NCBI RefSeq assembly: GCF_000299395.1
Contig: NC_018656.1
Coordinates: forward strand, 1,054,001-1,118,000
Direction: 5' to 3'
Length of the DNA stretch: 64,000 nucleotides
DNA from: Candidatus Nitrosopumilus sediminis
GTDB taxonomy: Archaea; Thermoproteota; Nitrososphaeria; Nitrososphaerales; Nitrosopumilaceae
A model generated the notes under the pieces. That model worked only from the letters and a program-made list of their open reading frames with translations, did no database searches and was not told the origin of the DNA. A program made the translations under genes and the position numbers. Below, in pieces: positions 60,152 through 64,000 of this stretch (position 1 is the first letter of the stretch; each line of letters begins with the position of its first letter).

Positions 60152-61864
60152 CTAAGTGACAATAAAAATAGAATATTCCAAATCCCTGATGAGACTTTGA
60201 TCCAGTTTTGTAAACTTGAAATCTAGTTTCTTGGCTCTCTCATATACTGAATTATCTATTACGATCGTATTGGGTAATGCATATTGATTAATCTTAAAGG
60301 CGATGTTGACAGGTTCTCCAAAAATATCATCCAATGAGGAATCAGATGTTTTTGCTTCATGGACCAGTCCAAATGCAGAACTGATTCTATATGAAATTCC
60401 AGGAAGATTTTCAGACTTTGTTTTAGCATTGATCTCCTTATCCATTTTTGATAATTCAAGACAACATTTGAGCATATTTGTCAAAACATCCTCATCTTCA
60501 GTCAAGGGGAAATAGAAAAGAATTGCATCATCCACTATTTTGATTGGGATTCCTTTGTATTTTTTTATAATAGGAATAACAGCATCAGAGAAAATTTTAC
60601 CGTATTGTTGTTTTTGTTCTATAGTCAATGATTTTGTTATCTTAAGAGAACCTACCAAGTCTATAAGACATACATAGCTATCGTGTTTTTCTTCAAAAAA
60701 TCTGGATAAAATATTGCCTTGTTGTTTGATAATATTTTCTCGTTTACCTATAGCTGAAATTGTTTCTTGAATGGTTTTTGCCATATCGTCAAATGATGTT
60801 GATAGCTGTTCAATCTCATCATTTGTTTGAATGTTTGTTCGTACATCAAAATTGCCTGAAGACAATTGTTGTGCAGCATCACGTAGTTTGAGAATTGGTT
60901 GAGATATTCTTCTTGAGAGAATAAAAGTAACAACACTTGCAATGACAATAAGACTGATTCCAACTAGAATTATCATATTTTGTAATTCTGTTATAGGTTT
61001 GAGAATAGCAGATTCATCAACCTCAGTCAATAAAACAAATCCCAAGTCTTTAGCACAATAAGAATATCCAAAGATGTCTACATTTCGGTAATCAGGATAA
61101 ACTTCTGCTTCAACATTTTTACCATTATCAAAACATTCTGAGACTGCAAATGTGTCTACTTTTTGATTAAATGGCGTATTTTCTAAAAAGATAGATTCTG
61201 AAATCATCATTCTGTTTTGGTTTACTAGATAAACTTCACCAGTATCATGTAACCCAAATCTATTAAGCAACACATTATCAAAGACCCCACTTCCCATTGA
61301 TGCAATCAATACACCCTGCTGATTACCATTTTCAGAGAATATCGGCAATGATATTTTTATCAATCTAGTTTTGTCTACATCCTGTACAAATTCCACAGTA
61401 GGCTTGCTGACTTTGAAATTACCTTTGATGTATGTTATTGGATCAATTTTTTCATTTAATGAGAAGATAGGTTTTCCTCGCATGTTAATAATTTGAAGAT
61501 CTCGTAATCCAGCTTCAAATTCATTTAGTTGAAATGAATAAAATTCGGTTTGAATTAGTGGTAGTTGTTCTTCTAAAATATTATGAAATGATACATCATC
61601 AATTCCAGGGATTAATACATTAAATGCATTTTTGATTGCCTGATTCTGAGAAAAACTCTGAAGTTTGTTAATTCTTGATTCAATTATTGAAGAAATTGTA
61701 TTACCCCTTGTTTCAGATTCATCTTTTAGGGATTCTTTGATGTTGTTTTTAATTATAGTGTCTGTGAAATTATACGCAAGCCCAGTGGTTACAGCTATTG
61801 ATGCTATACTGATTGCAAGCATCAAAATAATTAGTTTGGTACTGATACTTACAAAAGATTTCAT
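60152..61864 (-). CDS. Membrane sensor: extracellular Cache, HAMP and class III cyclase-like domain
   Basis: The 570 residues comprise a first transmembrane helix (about 7-29), a 260-residue extracellular Cache-type sensor (with VLIASMGSGVFDNVLLNRFG and GEVYLVNQNRMMIS), a second transmembrane helix (about 292-314), HAMP (SRRISQPILKLRDAAQQLSS), a short coil and a cyclase homology domain (about 395-570). Metal aspartates are present (YVCLIDLVGSLKI, IKIVDDAILFYF). The Asn of PVNIAFKINQY is kept but the catalytic Arg is Lys, as in the islet cyclase. It could convert an outside signal into a cyclic nucleotide. It is close to the hemerythrin and multicopper oxidase genes. Confidence 0.88.
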   Translation of the reverse strand: MKSFVSISTKLIILMLAISIASIAVTTGLAYNFTDTIIKNNIKESLKDESETRGNTISSIIESRINKLQSFSQNQAIKNAFNVLIPGIDDVSFHNILEEQLPLIQTEFYSFQLNEFEAGLRDLQIINMRGKPIFSLNEKIDPITYIKGNFKVSKPTVEFVQDVDKTRLIKISLPIFSENGNQQGVLIASMGSGVFDNVLLNRFGLHDTGEVYLVNQNRMMISESIFLENTPFNQKVDTFAVSECFDNGKNVEAEVYPDYRNVDIFGYSYCAKDLGFVLLTEVDESAILKPITELQNMIILVGISLIVIASVVTFILSRRISQPILKLRDAAQQLSSGNFDVRTNIQTNDEIEQLSTSFDDMAKTIQETISAIGKRENIIKQQGNILSRFFEEKHDSYVCLIDLVGSLKITKSLTIEQKQQYGKIFSDAVIPIIKKYKGIPIKIVDDAILFYFPLTEDEDVLTNMLKCCLELSKMDKEINAKTKSENLPGISYRISSAFGLVHEAKTSDSSLDDIFGEPVNIAFKINQYALPNTIVIDNSVYERAKKLDFKFTKLDQSLIRDLEYSIFIVT

Positions 61865-61947
61865 ATATACCGTGATTAATCTTAACTATTTTAATTAGTT
61901 TGCAGTCATCATGGTACAAATCTCAAATTGATAAAATACCTATGAAT

Positions 61948-63282
61948 CTAATTTACACTGACAGTTCCTTTCATCCAAGGATGTAATGTGCAAAGATATC
62001 CATATTCCCCAGGTTTTTCAAACGTGTTAGACCAAGTTTTTCCTGCTTGAATAAATCCTGAATCAAACGTATTTTCATCATCAGTTACAGTGTGTACAAC
62101 AAAGTCTTCGTTTGTCCAAGTTACAGTAGTACCTGAAGTAATTTCAATTGCAGTAGGATCATAAGACTCTACAACATCAGGATTCCATGAATCTTTCACA
62201 ATAGTTACTTTGTCTATTTTAATTTTCTCTGCATCAATTACTTGGGATTCTCCCAAGTTATCATATTTGATTAGTTTAGGTTGTTCCAATGATCTTATCA
62301 AATCTTCTTGCCACTCTATCATTGAATAACTTCCTTCACTGTTACTTGGAGTTTGAATTTCAGATAATGATGATGTATTTTCTAGCACTTCAATTATTGC
62401 CATAGAGCCACGTTCTTCTTGAATACCATGAACATGGAAAAGATATTTTCCTGGAGTGTCCCATGTTGCTTCAATTATGGCAGTATCCCCGTTTCCAATT
62501 AGATGGGTCTGTGCAAAATATGGTTCATTCCACAAAATTCCTGATGGATATACTTTCATTATTGTACTATGCACATGGAAGGGAGATTGCAATACACCAC
62601 CAATTCCAACTACATAGAATCTGGTTAATTCTCCTGAAACCACTTGAATTGGATTATCCATGTACTGGTTTGCATATCCATTTACTGGATAAAATTCTGT
62701 AAAGTACTCTAACGCATTATTAGGATCAAACTCACTTAGAGTGAAAAAGTATTCTCGTGCAGGTTCCATTGGACGTATTGCAGGATCAATTATCATTGCA
62801 CCAAACATTCCCATTCTCACATGTTCAGATGTTGGAAATGCATGGCAGTGATACATGAACAAACCAGCTTCATGTGCAACAAAATGATATGTGTATTCCT
62901 CACCAGGCATTATCTGTGGAAAGACACCATCATTTACTGAATCATGTGTTCCATGGAAATGGATTGTATGGGCATAAGGAGTTTCATTGACAAATTTAAC
63001 GGTAACATCATCACCCTCATCAAATCTTAGAGTTGGTGCAGGTACTGTTCCATTGTATGTCCACACTTTGGCTTTGACACCCGGTGACACTTCAATTTCA
63101 GCATCTTGAGCAATTAACGTATAAGATAATGTCTTAGGATTAGGATTTGTAAATTTGGGATATACATCAGATGATTCAGCAGAGGTAGTTTGAATTTCAG
63201 GGGATTGAATAAATGCTACAAATGCAATACTGAATCCAATTAAAACTCCAATCGCTACCAATATTGTTGTATTTTGTTTCAT
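61948..63282 (-). CDS. Two-domain multicopper oxidase (NirK-like) fused to a plastocyanin domain
   Basis: A membrane anchor or signal (about residues 7-26) precedes two cupredoxin domains (about 50-300) and a C-terminal plastocyanin domain (about 355-444). Type-1 copper ligands in domain 1 are H105, C146, H154 and M159 (MYHCHAFPTSEHVRMGM); type-2 or trinuclear His residues are in HTIHFHGTHD, PFHVHST and LFHVHGIQ. The C-terminal site is H397, C431, H434 and M437 (LCTLHPWMKG). This matches the AOA group of putative nitrite reductases/multicopper oxidases acting outside the membrane. A TAGGAG site 9 nt upstream supports ATG 63282. A 38-aa membrane peptide gene lies just upstream in the same unit. 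Confidence 0.9.
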   Translation of the reverse strand: MKQNTTILVAIGVLIGFSIAFVAFIQSPEIQTTSAESSDVYPKFTNPNPKTLSYTLIAQDAEIEVSPGVKAKVWTYNGTVPAPTLRFDEGDDVTVKFVNETPYAHTIHFHGTHDSVNDGVFPQIMPGEEYTYHFVAHEAGLFMYHCHAFPTSEHVRMGMFGAMIIDPAIRPMEPAREYFFTLSEFDPNNALEYFTEFYPVNGYANQYMDNPIQVVSGELTRFYVVGIGGVLQSPFHVHSTIMKVYPSGILWNEPYFAQTHLIGNGDTAIIEATWDTPGKYLFHVHGIQEERGSMAIIEVLENTSSLSEIQTPSNSEGSYSMIEWQEDLIRSLEQPKLIKYDNLGESQVIDAEKIKIDKVTIVKDSWNPDVVESYDPTAIEITSGTTVTWTNEDFVVHTVTDDENTFDSGFIQAGKTWSNTFEKPGEYGYLCTLHPWMKGTVSVN

Positions 63283-63294
63283 TAGATTTTTCTC

Positions 63295-63411
63295 CTATAA
63301 CACCAATGATAATACCACTATAGTAACAGCTGTAATGATATAGAATCCATAAAATGCCTTTTTGTGGCGAGGTATGACAAGTTTTGCTTTTTGTTTTAAT
63401 GTCAAATTCAT
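63295..63411 (-). CDS. 38-aa single-pass membrane peptide, first gene of the oxidase operon
   Basis: ATG 63411 is preceded by GGAG with 9 nt spacing. The peptide is a basic cytoplasmic stretch (MNLTLKQKAKLVIPRHKKAF) and one transmembrane helix (YGFYIITAVTIVVLSLVL). Its TAG stop overlaps the ribosome-binding site of the multicopper oxidase gene, so translation is probably coupled. It may be a small subunit or anchor for the oxidase. Confidence 0.65.
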   Translation of the reverse strand: MNLTLKQKAKLVIPRHKKAFYGFYIITAVTIVVLSLVL

Positions 63412-63434
63412 AATATTATCTCCATTAGTGTAAA

Positions 63435-63495
63435 GCGAGAACATTGTGAAAAAAACTCACAATTGCTTTCGTGTCTGGGGAAACATTGTTCTCGC
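63435..63495 (-). ncRNA. Candidate structured 5' leader of the oxidase operon
   Basis: gcgagaaca (63435-63443) and tgttctcgc (63487-63495) are perfect 9-bp complements. Inside, attgtga (63443-63449) and tcacaat (63457-63463) form a second perfect stem. On the minus strand this would be a 61-nt RNA structure between a TATA-like ctataccttat (about 63522-63533) and the GGAG/ATG of the 38-aa peptide gene, 24 nt from the start codon. It could be a riboswitch-like or protein-binding leader, or a DNA operator. Confidence 0.45.
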
Positions 63496-63532
63496 ATGAG
63501 ATAGATACTACACTTGTGATGATAAGGTATAG

Positions 63533-63562
63533 TCAGCTAATCAGCTTACCAAGGCCTATTGC
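63533..63562 (+). promoter_or_regulatory. Shared 30-nt promoter element, copy 2
   Basis: tcagctaatcagctt-accaaggcctattgc matches 24 of 30 positions of the element at 58716-58745 and, like it, ends exactly 21 nt before a plus-strand ATG. It lies between two divergent microgenes, one of them in the multicopper oxidase unit. Confidence 0.6.
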
Positions 63563-63583
63563 CTACTAATACTAGGTATAATC

Positions 63584-63664
63584 ATGAATGCTACAAACAA
63601 ACATGAAGAATTAATGATCAACCAAATGGATTTCTTGGAAACACGTCCTTGGTATCTAGACTGA
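63584..63664 (+). CDS. 26-aa microprotein echoing the hemerythrin C-terminus
   Basis: The frame begins MNATNKHEELMINQMDFLET and ends RPWYLD. The segment DFLETRPWYL resembles DYLESRPWNL at the end of the hemerythrin-like protein (59274-59819). The conserved promoter element 21 nt upstream suggests it is transcribed. It could be a true microprotein or the remnant of a deleted paralogue. Confidence 0.4.
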   Translation: MNATNKHEELMINQMDFLETRPWYLD

Positions 63665-63675
63665 TTTAAAAAATA

Positions 63676-64000
63676 TTATTTTAGGCGTTTGTATATCTCT
63701 TTGAATTCAGCTGAAAGATTATATGATATGTTTAGTACATGTGTTAGTTGATTCATCGATGTCATGCCATTGCCAACCTGTCTTAGAATTGTTAAAGCTT
63801 TCTGTGGAGAAGTTGTAGATGGTGGTTTTTGACCGGTCCATGTTTTAAAAGAATCTCCAACATCTAAACAAAAATTCAAAACAAACTCTCTCCAGTTTGA
63901 CATTTCAGTTAGCTTCTTTTTTCCTAAAAATACTTGTGATAATTCATGAAATTCATTTTTTCTATCTACATATAGTAATTCAAGTGCTTCACGAATTTTT
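63676..64000 (-). CDS. Hypothetical protein, 5' end beyond the window
   Basis: The frame is open from the stop at 63676 to the window edge. An internal ATG at 63903 (MSNWREFVLNF) would give 75 residues, but the upstream codons read like protein (EALELLYVDRKNEFHELSQ), so the gene probably starts outside. The visible part is helical, with WTGQKPPSTTSPQKALTILR in the middle, and has no recognised domain. It converges with the 26-aa microgene. Confidence 0.6.
   Translation of the reverse strand, partial: KIREALELLYVDRKNEFHELSQVFLGKKKLTEMSNWREFVLNFCLDVGDSFKTWTGQKPPSTTSPQKALTILRQVGNGMTSMNQLTHVLNISYNLSAEFKEIYKRLK

Overview
The window is a chromosomal segment of an ammonia-oxidising archaeon of the Nitrosopumilus/Nitrosarchaeum type (Nitrososphaerota). 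The call rests on strongly AT-rich DNA, an archaeal TBP and TFB pair, ribosomal protein L40e, many leaderless genes placed 22-30 nt behind a TATA box, frequent TTG starts, a giant S-layer-like protein, a PEFG-type sorting signal, plastocyanin-like copper proteins, a multicopper oxidase, and an iron-type alcohol dehydrogenase of the kind used for semialdehyde reduction in the 3-hydroxypropionate/4-hydroxybutyrate CO2-fixation cycle. No rRNA, CRISPR array, transposase or integrase was seen.

Layout. 0-6.6 kb: small unknown proteins, RidA, a PEFG-anchored surface protein, a PPOX-type flavoprotein, a DHH phosphoesterase with a histone-H1-like tail, and citrate synthase flanked by two related small proteins. 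7-8.2 kb: a membrane-anchored cupredoxin with two copies of a His-rich domain. 8.3-14.6 kb: a bacterial-type uvrB-uvrA-uvrC operon. 14.6-25.4 kb: PPOX protein, an F420/FMN luciferase-like oxidoreductase, Fe-ADH, glycerate kinase, an MBL-fold nuclease, and a one-carbon/purine group (purN, folD, 5-formyl-THF cyclo-ligase, purD). 25.5-32.6 kb: ileS, a Dps-like ferritin, sucCD, L40e and an intron-containing tRNA-Val. 32.7-40 kb: a histidine kinase with an unusual sensor, a second His-rich duplicated-domain protein and the 1706-residue S-layer candidate. 40-53 kb: TPR protein, TrmB regulator, pyrophosphatase, a UBP-type zinc finger, TBP and TFB, an M3 peptidase broken by a frameshift, arginine decarboxylase, tRNA-Thr, a DsbA-like protein and a DEAD-box helicase.

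53.4-64 kb is the most accessory-looking part. A 4.1-kb islet (zinc ribbon, class III cyclase, two universal stress proteins, dicarboxylate/amino-acid symporter) is bounded by identical 30-bp direct repeats that fit exactly between the stop codons of the two flanking convergent genes, as expected if it was inserted between them. Next to it lies a group with a DUF1724-type regulator, tiny membrane peptides, zinc ribbons, a hemerythrin, a Cache-HAMP-cyclase sensor and a nitrite-reductase-like multicopper oxidase fused to plastocyanin. Two divergent intergenic regions 4.8 kb apart share a 30-nt promoter element at exactly the same distance from the start codon. The oxidase operon also appears to carry a structured RNA leader. 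I regard this as the best candidate for an undescribed redox/nitrogen-oxide response unit; the function is inference.

Three genes are broken by a single missing A in a poly-A run, always in the same direction, with two weaker cases. This suggests systematic homopolymer under-calling in the assembly rather than true gene loss.
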